From Candidatus Manganitrophus morganii (GTDB lineage: Bacteria; Nitrospirota; Nitrospiria; SBBL01; Manganitrophaceae), in NCBI GenBank assembly GCA_021651055.1, contig JAJHOH010000001.1:2418001-2482000 (forward strand): 64,000 nt of DNA. The letters run 5' to 3'. Numbering within the stretch: position 1 is the stretch's first letter; each line of letters starts with the position of its first letter. Of this stretch, positions 8,343 to 16,214 are shown in pieces. Below the pieces are notes generated by a model, which made no database searches, had not been told where the DNA came from, and was given only the letters and a program-made list of their open reading frames with translations. The position numbers and the translations under genes were made by a program.

Positions 8343-9563
8343 TCAGTAGAAGAACCGTGTCGGAGCGCGTGGAATCGTCACCACCCCTTTGTTATTTACC
8401 GTGAACCGCTGTTTGTCCCGCTCCAGATCGTAACCGATCTCTTCTCCCGGCTTGATGAGGTTGAACCGGTCAATAATACTCCGTTTGATCCGGCACCCCG
8501 ATCCGACCTCACAAAAGTCAAAGAGAATGGACTCTTCCACCTCGGACCCCGCTTCGAGCACCACCCCCCGACCAATGATGGACCGCTTCACCTTGGCCCC
8601 TCTAATAATGCTTCCTTCGCCGATGAAGGAGTCGACCACCTCGCCCCCCATCATCCGCGCCGCCGGCGCGTTCACCGCATCGGAGAGGATCGGCCATTCG
8701 AAGTTGTTCAGGTCAAACCGGGGATGTTCTCCCAGTAGGTCCATGTGCGCATCGTAATAGGCCTGAATGCTTCCGACATCGCGCCAGTAGCCCCGCTCTT
8801 CGTATTTTTTCAGCCCCGGGATCTCGTTTTGGCTGAAATCATATGCAAAGACCCTCCCCTCCGGAAAGAGTTCGGGGATGATGGTCCGGCCGAAGTCATG
8901 TTCACTGTGCCGCTTGGCGTCGTGCGAAAGGGCCTCCATCAAAATGTCTCTGTTGAAAAGATAGTTTCCCATCGAAGCGTAGGCGAATTTAGGGTTGCCC
9001 GGCATCGGAGGGGGATCTTTCGGTTTTTCCAAAAAGCCGATGATCCGACCCTCTTTATTTACTTTGATGACACCGAACCGATGGGCCGACTCGATCGGCA
9101 CCGGAATCGCCGCTACCGTGACGTCGGCCTCCCGCTCCCGATGATAGTCCATCATCTGGGCGATGTCCATTCGATAGATATGGTCGGCGCCGAAGACGAC
9201 CACGAGCTCGGGGTCGAAATTTCGGATGACGTGGAGATTCTGATAGACGGCGTCGGCGGTTCCCCGGTACCAGACCTCCCCCCGCCGCATTTGGGGCGGG
9301 GCGATGGTGATAAACTGGTGTTTGATCCGCCCCCCCAACCGCCAGGCGGCGCGAAGATGTTCGATCAAGGATTGGGACTTGTACTGCACCACGACATAGA
9401 TCGAATATATCCCGGAGTTGATGAAATTGCTGAGGACAAAATCGATGATCCGATATTTCCCCCCAAAGGAGACGGAAGGTTTGCTTCGATCACGGGTCAA
9501 CGGGAAGAGTCTCTCTCCGCGGCCGCCGGCCAACACCATTCCGAGCATTCTGGGTCTCTTCAA
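8343..9563 (-). CDS. glgC: Glucose-1-phosphate adenylyltransferase (ADP-glucose pyrophosphorylase)
   Basis: The protein has 406 residues. The nucleotide-binding motif VLAGGRGERLFPLTRDRSKPS is near the N-terminus, followed by GGKYRIIDFVLSNFINSG, VVVQYKSQSL, the WYRGTADAVYQN motif and FGADHIYRMD. The C-terminal third has the left-handed beta-helix repeats (SFIGEGSIIRGAKVKRSIIGRG). This matches GlgC, which makes ADP-glucose from glucose 1-phosphate and ATP, the committed step of bacterial glycogen synthesis. A TTG at 9563, six bases after AGAGG, is the best start; an internal ATG five codons later is possible. It is the first gene of the alpha-glucan operon. No glgA is present in the window. Confidence 0.93.
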   Translation of the reverse strand: MKRPRMLGMVLAGGRGERLFPLTRDRSKPSVSFGGKYRIIDFVLSNFINSGIYSIYVVVQYKSQSLIEHLRAAWRLGGRIKHQFITIAPPQMRRGEVWYRGTADAVYQNLHVIRNFDPELVVVFGADHIYRMDIAQMMDYHREREADVTVAAIPVPIESAHRFGVIKVNKEGRIIGFLEKPKDPPPMPGNPKFAYASMGNYLFNRDILMEALSHDAKRHSEHDFGRTIIPELFPEGRVFAYDFSQNEIPGLKKYEERGYWRDVGSIQAYYDAHMDLLGEHPRFDLNNFEWPILSDAVNAPAARMMGGEVVDSFIGEGSIIRGAKVKRSIIGRGVVLEAGSEVEESILFDFCEVGSGCRIKRSIIDRFNLIKPGEEIGYDLERDKQRFTVNNKGVVTIPRAPTRFFY

Positions 9564-9681
9564 GGTCGCCTCTGAAGCGTTAAAGGGAATCGATTCATTT
9601 GAAATGCGCGCGCATGGCGGGAAATTCTTCTCATCGATCAGGTACAGGTTGGAAGGATCAGAAGTCGTTCAAGCTACTCCT

Positions 9682-9711
9682 AACGTAGCAGATTTTTTTT
9701 GAGGGTGTCAA
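9682..9711 (-). promoter_or_regulatory. Probable promoter of the glgC operon
   Basis: On the minus strand: -35 TTGACA (9711-9706), an 18-bp spacer containing an A8 tract, and a weak -10 TACGTT (9687-9682) preceded by TGC, an extended -10 element. It leaves a leader of about 110 nt before glgC in which I see no gene. Confidence 0.5.
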
Positions 9712-9766
9712 GGATAAGACCTGTCGATTGAGGATTTCGGGGTGCGGATACGGTTTTCGATCACCG

Positions 9767-9795
9767 GTAGAGACGTCCCGGCGGGACGTCTCTAC
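9767..9795. repeat. Dispersed palindromic element, GTAGAGACG variant
   Basis: Two 14-bp arms (GTAGAGACGTCCCG and its exact reverse complement) are separated by one G. It lies in the 407-bp space between the divergent glgC and pdhA genes, between their promoters. It belongs to the GTAGGGGC-type palindrome set seen elsewhere in this window. Confidence 0.8.
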
Positions 9796-9834
9796 TCCTT
9801 TCCTGTTCCCCTTCCGCATTTCTGGGTGACCCTT

Positions 9835-9863
9835 TTGATTTTTGGGGCCAAACCTGCTAGAAT
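9835..9863 (+). promoter_or_regulatory. Probable promoter of the pyruvate dehydrogenase operon
   Basis: -35 TTGATT (9835-9840), a 17-bp spacer and -10 TAGAAT (9858-9863), the latter preceded by TGC as an extended -10. The predicted transcript begins near 9870 and has a leader of about 100 nt before pdhA. The leader has no evident ORF or strong structure. Confidence 0.6.
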
Positions 9864-9970
9864 TTTTTTAGTTTCAATTCAATGAAATCGATACTTCCAT
9901 CCGCCTCGGTAATCCCCTCCGCAGGGATTGATTGCTGCGACGCGATTCCCACCTTCAAGGAGAATGCACT

Positions 9971-10939
9971 ATGACTTCAAAAAAACCGCCGCTCATCGAA
10001 TTTCTTCGGCAGATGATTCTGGTCCGTCGATTCGAGGAGAAAGCGGCCGAGATGTACGCCCTCGGAAAAATCGCCGGTTTTTGCCACCTCTATATCGGCG
10101 AAGAAGCGGTGGCGGTCGGGGCGATCGGGGCGGCGAATCCGGATGATTATATCGTCACCGCCTATCGGGACCATGGACATGCTCTGGCCCGCGGGTTGGA
10201 GCCGAAGCGGGTCATGGCGGAGCTGTTCGGAAAAGCGACCGGGGTGTCGAAGGGGATGGGGGGCTCGATGCACCTCTTCGACGCCGGCAAAAATTTTATG
10301 GGAGGCTACGCCATCGTCGGCGGGCATATCCCCGTGGCGACGGGGATCGGCTTCGCCATGAAATACGAGAAAAAGGATCAGGTGGTCCTCTGCTTTTTCG
10401 GGGAAGGCTCCGTCCCCTCGGGGAACTTTCACGAAGCGCTGAATCTCGCCTCGCTTTGGCGATTGCCGGTCGTTTATATTTGTGAGAACAACCGATTTGG
10501 GATGGGGACCCCGGTGGAGCGGTCGTCGGCGCTCTACGACATCGCCCATGCCGCCAAGGCGCATGACATGCCGTTCCATCACATCGACGGGATGGACGTG
10601 ATCGATGTGTACAACCAGATGAAGAAGGTCATTGAAGGCGTTCGGGCCTCGAAGCGACCCATCTTTGTAGAGGCGCGGACCTATCGATACATGGGTCACT
10701 CGATGTCCGATCCGGCCCACGGGCATTATCGGACAAAGGCGGAGATCGACGAACAGAAAAAGCGCGATCCAATTTTAACCTTGCAGCAACGCTTGCTCGA
10801 GAAAAAGGAGATCACCCCCGAGGAGGTCTCTAAGATGGAGCGCGAGATCCAGGACATTGTCCTGGAGTCGGTCGAGTTTGCGGAAAAGAGTCCGGAGCCG
10901 CCGCTGGAGGCGCTGACGGAGTATGTTTATTCTAAATAA
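9971..10939 (+). CDS. pdhA: Pyruvate dehydrogenase E1 component, alpha subunit
   Basis: The protein has 322 residues. It has the E1-alpha opening LIEFLRQMILVRRFEEKAAE, the loop YRDHGHALARG, and GKATGVSKGMGGSMHLFD. The thiamine diphosphate motif runs from GEGSVPSGNFHEALNLA to VVYICENN. The phosphorylation-loop-like stretch YRYMGHSMSDPAHGHYR is present. It decarboxylates the 2-oxo acid with ThDP as the alpha2beta2 heterotetramer with the next gene. The start at 9971 is set by AGGAGA seven bases upstream; the longer reading from 9932 adds a non-conserved stretch. The complete pdhA-pdhB-pdhC-lpd-lipA set makes pyruvate the most likely substrate, though branched-chain or acetoin substrates are possible for such E1 pairs. 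Confidence 0.9.
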   Translation: MTSKKPPLIEFLRQMILVRRFEEKAAEMYALGKIAGFCHLYIGEEAVAVGAIGAANPDDYIVTAYRDHGHALARGLEPKRVMAELFGKATGVSKGMGGSMHLFDAGKNFMGGYAIVGGHIPVATGIGFAMKYEKKDQVVLCFFGEGSVPSGNFHEALNLASLWRLPVVYICENNRFGMGTPVERSSALYDIAHAAKAHDMPFHHIDGMDVIDVYNQMKKVIEGVRASKRPIFVEARTYRYMGHSMSDPAHGHYRTKAEIDEQKKRDPILTLQQRLLEKKEITPEEVSKMEREIQDIVLESVEFAEKSPEPPLEALTEYVYSK

Positions 10940-10940
10940 C

Positions 10941-11024
10941 GTTAGGCGTGAGACGTTAGGTGTAAGGGGTCAGGTCAAAAGATTAAATCTTGTACCCCTC
11001 GCGCCTCACGCTTACCGCCTCACC
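10941..11024. repeat. REP-like nested inverted repeat between pdhA and pdhB
   Basis: The core has AGGGGTCAGGTC (from 10965) closing with ACCCCT (10994-10999) around the small palindrome AAGATTAAATCTT. An outer pair GCGTGAG (10946-10952) and CTCACGC (11005-11011) encloses it. GGGGTCAGGTC-type sequence is characteristic of REP elements associated with REP-associated tyrosine transposases. It fills nearly the whole pdhA-pdhB gap and will form a hairpin in the operon mRNA. Confidence 0.65.
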
Positions 11025-11041
11025 TGTTTTTTGGAGGTGTA

Positions 11042-12022
11042 ATGGCCCATATTGCTTATCGTGATGCGCTCGGCCAAGCCATGAGCGAGGAGATGCGCCG
11101 CGACGACAAGATTTTCCTGATGGGGGAGGAGGTCGGGTTTTATCAAGGGGCATTTAAGGTCAGCCGGGGGATGCTCGAAGAGTTCGGCCCCATGCGGGTG
11201 ATCGATACGCCGATCACCGAGGCCGGTTTCACCGGCGTCGGCATCGGTGCGGCGATGGTCGGGCTTCGTCCGATCATTGAGATGATGACCTTCAACTTTT
11301 CGATCCTGGCGATGGATCAGATCATCAACAACGCTGCAAAGATCCGATCGATGTCGGGAGGCCAGTTCACCGTCCCGCTTGTCGTTCGGGGACCCGGCGG
11401 TTCGGCCGCGCGCCTCGCCGCCCAGCACTCCCAAAGCCTGGAGTCGCTCTATTGCCATATTGCCGGTCTGAAGGTGATCGCCCCTTCGGTTCCGAAGGAT
11501 GCAAAAGGCCTTCTCAAGAGCGCCATTCGGGATGAGAACCCGGTGATCTGTTTTGAAGCACAGGCCCTCTATGGAACGATGGGGGAGGTGCCGGAGGGCG
11601 AGTATACGATTCCGATCGGTGTCGCCGACGTAAAGCGCGAGGGAAAAGATGTGACCCTGATCGCCTGGTCGAAAATGCTCTTGATGTGTTTGAGAACGGC
11701 CGAGGAGTTGGCGAAGCAGGGGATTGATGCCGAAGTGGTCGATCCGAGGACGCTCCGTCCCCTCGATATGGAAACGATCTTGAACTCCGTTCGAAAGACA
11801 AACCGTGTCGTGATCGTGGAAGAGGCCTGGCCCTATGCTGGGGTCAGCGCTGAAATTGCAGACCGGATTACCCATGAGGCGCTCGATATTCTCGACGCCC
11901 CGGTCGAGCGGGTGACCGGTGTCGATGCGCCGATCCCTTATGCGAAGAATCTGGAGCAGGCCGCGCTTCCGAGTCCCGAAAAAATTATTCATGCTGTCAA
12001 AAAAGTGATGTATCTAGAGTAG
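11042..12022 (+). CDS. pdhB: Pyruvate dehydrogenase E1 component, beta subunit
   Basis: The protein has 326 residues with the transketolase-like pyrimidine-binding fold of E1-beta: AYRDALGQAMSEEMRRDDKI, LMGEEVGFYQGAFKVSRG, RVIDTPITEAGFTGVGIGAA (the Glu activates ThDP), and the C-terminal VVIVEEAWPYAGVSAEIA. It pairs with PdhA to form the E1 heterotetramer. GGAGGTG lies five bases before the ATG. It is separated from pdhA by the REP-like hairpin, which could alter the subunit ratio by affecting mRNA processing. Confidence 0.92.
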   Translation: MAHIAYRDALGQAMSEEMRRDDKIFLMGEEVGFYQGAFKVSRGMLEEFGPMRVIDTPITEAGFTGVGIGAAMVGLRPIIEMMTFNFSILAMDQIINNAAKIRSMSGGQFTVPLVVRGPGGSAARLAAQHSQSLESLYCHIAGLKVIAPSVPKDAKGLLKSAIRDENPVICFEAQALYGTMGEVPEGEYTIPIGVADVKREGKDVTLIAWSKMLLMCLRTAEELAKQGIDAEVVDPRTLRPLDMETILNSVRKTNRVVIVEEAWPYAGVSAEIADRITHEALDILDAPVERVTGVDAPIPYAKNLEQAALPSPEKIIHAVKKVMYLE

Positions 12023-12138
12023 TTTAAGCAAGCGGCTCTGTTAGTGCGAGCGTGGGCGTGGGGCATCGGAGGATAGAGTGGCGCCGCATTTGCGCCTCTC
12101 CACCGCACGGGCCCCACATAGAAGAAGATGAGGTTCTA

Positions 12139-13461
12139 ATGGCTAATCGTGTAGTGATGCCGAAGTTGACCGATACGATGGAGGAAGGGGTCCTCCTCAA
12201 ATGGTATAAACAGGAAGGTGAAAAGGTAGAGAGCGGAGATCCGATCGCAGAAGTGGAGACCGACAAAGCGGTGATGGATCTAGAGGCATTCGCATCGGGA
12301 ACGTTGAAGAAGATTCTGGTCCCGGAGGGGTATGTCGTTCCCTCGGGGGACCTGATCGCCCTGATCGCGCGAGAGGACGAAAACATCGACGAGGTCCTCT
12401 CGCACGAGTCGAAGCCGCGGATGCGGAAAAAAGAATTGAAGGGGGCCCCTCCGGAGCGGGAGAAACCCCCGGGCCCACAGGCGGAAGTCTCGCCCCAAGA
12501 GGAAGCTGGGGTGAGAGCGCCGGCACCAAAAGAGGCCCCACGAAAGGAAGCCCCCCGTCCGGCCGCACCGCCCCGAGCGGAAGGTGAGGAGATCAAGGCC
12601 TCCCCCTTGGCCAGAAAAATGGCGCAGGAGCGCGGAATCGACCTCAGGACCATCAAAGGGAGCGGTCCGGGGGGACGGATCACACAGCGCGATATCGAAG
12701 AAGCGGCCGTGCCCGAGGCGCAAGCGGCAGCCGCACCCGCGGCCCCGGCCGGCCAGGCGCGCCCGCAGACGGCGGCGCCGGAGGGAGAAGAGGTCGAGCT
12801 GTCGATGATCCGAAAGGCGATCGCCAAGCGGATGGTCCAAAGCAAGGCGCCGGTCCCGCACTTTTATGTCACTTCCGAAATCGACATGGGGAGGATTCTC
12901 TCCTTCCGGGATGAGATGGAAAAATCGCCCGACGGCGTCAAGCTGACGCTGAGCGAGCTCTTCCTCAAGGCGGTTGCCCTGACGTTGCAGAAGTTCCCCT
13001 CGTATCGTTCGATCTACCAGGGAGACCGGGTTCGAATTGTGAAGTCGATCGATGTCGGACTCGCCGTCGGCATCCCCGATGGGGTGATCACCGCCGTCAT
13101 CCGCGACTGCGATCATAAAACCCTGGCGCAGATCTCGGGTGAGGTGCGGGATAAAGTCAAGCGGGCCCGCGAAAAAGGATTGAAGCCGGAGGAGTATACC
13201 GGCGCCATTTTCAGCGTCTCCAACCTCGGCATGTTCGACGTGGAATCGTTCAGCGCGATCATCACCCCCCCGGAAACGGGGGTCTTGGCGATTGGATCGA
13301 TTCTCCAGAAGCCGATCGCGAACGACGGCAAGATCGAGGTCGGAAGGACGGTCAAGGTGACCCTCTCCACCGACCACCGGGTCGCTGACGGCGTCCAGGC
13401 GGCGAACTTTCTCAAGGAGCTGAAGCAGATCATTCAGAACCCACTCTATTTGGCGTTGTAG
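12139..13461 (+). CDS. pdhC: Dihydrolipoyllysine-residue acetyltransferase (E2) of pyruvate dehydrogenase
   Basis: The protein has 440 residues from the ATG at 12139. A single lipoyl domain occupies residues 1-80, with the modified lysine about K43 in VETDKAVMDLEA. A long Pro/Ala/Glu-rich linker follows to about 150. The peripheral subunit-binding domain is ASPLARKMAQERGIDLRTIKG, then a second Ala/Pro linker and the catalytic acetyltransferase domain ending with DHRVADGVQAANFL, which holds the catalytic His. E2 forms the core of the complex and transfers acetyl groups to CoA. An earlier in-frame start at 12052 adds unconserved residues and was rejected. The 116-bp gap to pdhB holds no gene, only imperfect inverted repeats. 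Confidence 0.92.
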   Translation: MANRVVMPKLTDTMEEGVLLKWYKQEGEKVESGDPIAEVETDKAVMDLEAFASGTLKKILVPEGYVVPSGDLIALIAREDENIDEVLSHESKPRMRKKELKGAPPEREKPPGPQAEVSPQEEAGVRAPAPKEAPRKEAPRPAAPPRAEGEEIKASPLARKMAQERGIDLRTIKGSGPGGRITQRDIEEAAVPEAQAAAAPAAPAGQARPQTAAPEGEEVELSMIRKAIAKRMVQSKAPVPHFYVTSEIDMGRILSFRDEMEKSPDGVKLTLSELFLKAVALTLQKFPSYRSIYQGDRVRIVKSIDVGLAVGIPDGVITAVIRDCDHKTLAQISGEVRDKVKRAREKGLKPEEYTGAIFSVSNLGMFDVESFSAIITPPETGVLAIGSILQKPIANDGKIEVGRTVKVTLSTDHRVADGVQAANFLKELKQIIQNPLYLAL

Positions 13462-13476
13462 GAAAAGGAGTCCAAC

Positions 13477-14877
13477 GTGGCGGACGAGAGATACGATGTC
13501 ATGATCTTAGGAGGCGGGCCGGGAGGATATGTTGCGGCCATCCGCGGCGGGCAGCTCGGTCTGAAGGTGGCCGTGGTCGAGAAAGAAGCGGTCGGCGGGG
13601 TCTGCCTTCACCATGGCTGTATTCCCTCGAAGGCGATTATCCGGAATGCCGAAGTTCTTTCTCTGATCCAAAATTCGGAAGCGTTCGGGATCAAAGTCGA
13701 TAACATCCGGCCTGATTATGGACAAGCGATCGATCGAAGCAAAAAGGTGATCCAGAAGCTCTACAGCGGGCTTCAGCATGTGATGAAAAAGGGCAAAGTC
13801 GATATCCACACCGGCGTCGGGAAGATCATCTCCCCCGATCAAATCGAGGTGACCGGATCGAACGGGAAGAAAACGATCCGAGCGGAGCGGCTGATCATCG
13901 CCACGGGGAGCCGCGTGCGAAGCCTGCCGGGTCTGAATGTCGACGGAAGACGGGTGATCACCAGCGATGAGGCGTTGTTGCTCCGGGATCTTCCGCGCTC
14001 GGTGACGATCATCGGGGGCGGGGCGATCGGTGTGGAGTTCGCCTATGTCTACTCGGTCTACGGGGCCAAGGTGACCATCGTTGAGATGATGCCGACCCTT
14101 CTGCCCTTGGAAGACCGAGAGGTGACGACGCTGCTGGAGCGAAGCTTCAAGAAGCGCGGCATCGAGATCTTCACGAAGACCCGCGTCGGGCCGATCAAAG
14201 ATCAGAACGGCGGCTTCGCGATCGAATTGCAAACGGCGGAAGGGGGAAAGACGCTGACCACCGACGCAATTCTGGTCGCCATCGGCCGGGCGCCGAACAT
14301 CGAAGGGATCGGTCTGGAGACGATCGGTGTGGCGATCGATGAAAAGCGCCGGTTGATTCAGGTCGATGAGCGGATGCGGACGAACGTGCCGAATGTCTTC
14401 GCCCTCGGCGACGTGACGACCCGGCCCGCGCTGGCGCATGGGGCGATGGCGCAGGGGGTCTCGGTCGTCGAGTCGATCGCCGGAATTGAGCGGCCGCCGG
14501 TCGATCTTCTCAACATCCCCAGCGCGGTCTACTGCCATCCGGAGGTCGCCTCGGTCGGTCTGACCGAAGAGAAGGCGCGCGAGGCGGGACATGAAATCAA
14601 GGTGGCGAAATATCCTCTGTCCGCCAACGGCCGGGCGGTTGCGCTCGGCGAGACCGAAGGGTTCGTCAAAGTCGTCGCCGACGCGCAGTACGGCGAGATT
14701 CTCGGCGCCCACATCATCGGACCGGAGGCGACGGAGCTGATCGGCGAGTTTGTCCTGGCGAAGACGGTGGAAGCGACCGCGCAGGAGCTGAAACAAGCAG
14801 TCCATCCGCATCCGACCCTTTCCGAGGCGGTGATGGAAGCAGGCGGCGCCATCTTTGGCGAGGCGATTCATTATTGA
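13477..14877 (+). CDS. lpdA: Dihydrolipoyl dehydrogenase (E3)
   Basis: The protein has 466 residues from a GTG start at 13477, with AAGGAG just upstream. The FAD-binding motif is MILGGGPGGYVAAI. The redox-active disulfide is Cys43/Cys48 in GGVCLHHGCIPSK, where the usual Thr-Cys-Leu-Asn is replaced by Val-Cys-Leu-His. The NAD-binding motif is IIGGGAIGVEFAYVY, then the second FAD segment NVFALGDVTTRPALAHGA, and the C-terminal dimer-interface motif HPHPTLSEAVMEAGGAIFG with the catalytic His. E3 reoxidises the E2 lipoyl groups and produces NADH. It lies 15 nt after pdhC in the same operon. Confidence 0.93.
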   Translation: MADERYDVMILGGGPGGYVAAIRGGQLGLKVAVVEKEAVGGVCLHHGCIPSKAIIRNAEVLSLIQNSEAFGIKVDNIRPDYGQAIDRSKKVIQKLYSGLQHVMKKGKVDIHTGVGKIISPDQIEVTGSNGKKTIRAERLIIATGSRVRSLPGLNVDGRRVITSDEALLLRDLPRSVTIIGGGAIGVEFAYVYSVYGAKVTIVEMMPTLLPLEDREVTTLLERSFKKRGIEIFTKTRVGPIKDQNGGFAIELQTAEGGKTLTTDAILVAIGRAPNIEGIGLETIGVAIDEKRRLIQVDERMRTNVPNVFALGDVTTRPALAHGAMAQGVSVVESIAGIERPPVDLLNIPSAVYCHPEVASVGLTEEKAREAGHEIKVAKYPLSANGRAVALGETEGFVKVVADAQYGEILGAHIIGPEATELIGEFVLAKTVEATAQELKQAVHPHPTLSEAVMEAGGAIFGEAIHY

Positions 14878-14883
14878 TTTATC

Positions 14884-14911
14884 GTTGGGGCGACGCATGC
14901 GTCGCCCCAAC
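14884..14911. repeat. Perfect 28-bp palindromic element between lpdA and lipA
   Basis: Arms GTTGGGGCGACGCA and TGCGTCGCCCCAAC meet with no spacer. It is identical to the copy at 55702-55729 except for one compensated base pair (GTT/AAC versus GTA/TAC), so the pairing is conserved. It sits just before the lipA ribosome binding site. Confidence 0.85.
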
Positions 14912-14923
14912 ATTTGGAGAACA

Positions 14924-15823
14924 ATGCCTGATCGACATTTCTTGACCCCCCCTCAGAAGCGGACGGAGCGGCTTCCCCCCTGGTTTAAGGTCCAGCCGAA
15001 GACCGGTGCGAACTACCTGAAGATTCGCCAACTGGTCAAAGATCTCAATCTTCACACCGTCTGTGAAGAGGCGCAGTGTCCCAATATTTGGGAGTGCTGG
15101 AACATCGGGACGGCGACCTTCATGATCTTGGGGGAGATCTGCACCCGGAGCTGCGGCTTCTGCGCCGTCACCTTCGGCCGCCCGACCGAGCTGGACCTCG
15201 CCGAGCCGGACCATCTGGCGGAGGCGGTCGCCGCGTTGGGGCTCGGCCACGTCGTCGTCACCTCGGTGAACCGAGATGAGTTGGAAAACGGCGGGGCGGA
15301 GATCTTTGCCGCGTCGATCCGGAGGATCCGGGAGCGTTCTCCGAATTGTACTGTTGAGGTTCTGATTCCCGATTTTCAGGGAAAGAAATCAGCCCTCGAT
15401 CTGGTCCTTGAAGCGAGGCCCGAGATCTTGGCGCACAACACCGAGACGGTCCCCCGGCTCCATTCGCATGTTCGTCCCCAAGCGAAGTACGACCGCTCGC
15501 TGCAGGTGTTGGCTTGGTCGAAGGAGGCCGGCCTTTTGACGAAGACCGGTTTGATGTTGGGGTTGGGGGAGACGATCGACGAGGTTCGGGCCGTGATGGC
15601 CGATCTGGTCGAGATCGGCTGCGATATTCTCACCCTCGGCCAATATCTCCAGCCGACCGCCAAACACCTGCCAGTCGCCCGTTTCGTCCACCCGGACGAG
15701 TTTGCTCTGCTGAAAAAAGAAGGCGAAAAAATGGGCCTGGCCCATGTGGAGGCCGGCCCGCTGGTTCGAAGCTCCTACCATGCAGAGAAGCAAGCGCGGG
15801 AGCTGCCGATGATGAATGGTTAG
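14924..15823 (+). CDS. lipA: Lipoyl synthase
   Basis: The protein has 299 residues from the ATG at 14924, with GGAGA upstream. The auxiliary iron-sulfur cluster motif CEEAQCPNIWECW is followed by the radical SAM cluster motif CTRSCGFCAV. ETVPRLHSHVRPQAKYDRSL and the C-terminal RSSYHAEKQA, with the conserved Arg-Ser-Ser-Tyr, are family hallmarks. LipA inserts two sulfurs into octanoyl groups on lipoyl domains, which directly serves PdhC in the same operon. lipB is not in the window. Confidence 0.95.
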   Translation: MPDRHFLTPPQKRTERLPPWFKVQPKTGANYLKIRQLVKDLNLHTVCEEAQCPNIWECWNIGTATFMILGEICTRSCGFCAVTFGRPTELDLAEPDHLAEAVAALGLGHVVVTSVNRDELENGGAEIFAASIRRIRERSPNCTVEVLIPDFQGKKSALDLVLEARPEILAHNTETVPRLHSHVRPQAKYDRSLQVLAWSKEAGLLTKTGLMLGLGETIDEVRAVMADLVEIGCDILTLGQYLQPTAKHLPVARFVHPDEFALLKKEGEKMGLAHVEAGPLVRSSYHAEKQARELPMMNG

Positions 15824-15865
15824 ATTTTCGATTAACTTGGAAGAGTTCGGATCTTGCCTGTAATA

Positions 15866-16063
15866 TTACGTGATCAACTTACCTTCTTTCGAAGCAATAA
15901 TATCCGACACTTGCAGTCTTCTTCGAATGTCTTCCATGGCGGAGACGAAATCGGTGAATACCGCCTTGTTGATCCAAAGATCGGTCGGGTGTTTCGGTTC
16001 GGGGTTCGCTTCCGCAACGATATAACCCCCTTCCACCTTTTCCAATAAGATTTTCTCAGTCAT
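15866..16063 (-). CDS. Small conserved-looking protein, unknown function
   Basis: This is a 65-residue acidic protein, beginning MTEKILLEKVEGGYIVAEAN and containing PTDLWINKAVFTDFVSAMEDIRRRLQ, which looks like a beta-hairpin followed by an alpha-helix. The ATG at 16063 has a strong GGGAGGGAGTAGGA upstream and a plausible promoter behind it, so I believe it is translated. No family is recognised. It is the only minus-strand gene between lipA and the aspartase gene. Confidence 0.6.
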   Translation of the reverse strand: MTEKILLEKVEGGYIVAEANPEPKHPTDLWINKAVFTDFVSAMEDIRRRLQVSDIIASKEGKLIT

Positions 16064-16086
16064 TCCTACTCCCTCCCGGTCATCAG

Positions 16087-16115
16087 GTTATAACATAATT
16101 TCGGCCGGCGTCCAA
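16087..16115 (-). promoter_or_regulatory. Possible promoter for the 65-aa protein
   Basis: On the minus strand: -35 TTGGAC (16115-16110), a 17-bp spacer and -10 TATAAC (16092-16087). The -35 box is poor and the -10 box good. It diverges from the aspartase promoter starting 20 bp away. Confidence 0.45.
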
Positions 16116-16134
16116 GTCACGGCTCCCTTTTTTC

Positions 16135-16163
16135 TTGATCATCTTACCTGAGAAGCATACAAT
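16135..16163 (+). promoter_or_regulatory. Promoter of the aspartase gene
   Basis: -35 TTGATC (16135-16140), a 17-bp spacer and -10 TACAAT (16158-16163). The predicted leader is about 45 nt and ends with GAGGGGAGAAAGGA before the ATG. Confidence 0.6.
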
Positions 16164-16214
16164 AAGCTCCATTTTACAACCTTTTACAATGACGTTTCGA
16201 GAGGGGAGAAAGGA

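Noticed and set aside
12280-13377. 365-codon open frame opposite pdhC
   Set aside because: It lies wholly antisense to a well-supported E2 gene, has no family motif or ribosome binding site, and reflects GC-rich codon bias.
13507-14913. 468-codon open frame opposite lpdA
   Set aside because: Antisense shadow of dihydrolipoyl dehydrogenase; its composition (Arg, Asp, His rich) is that of reverse-complement GC-rich coding DNA.
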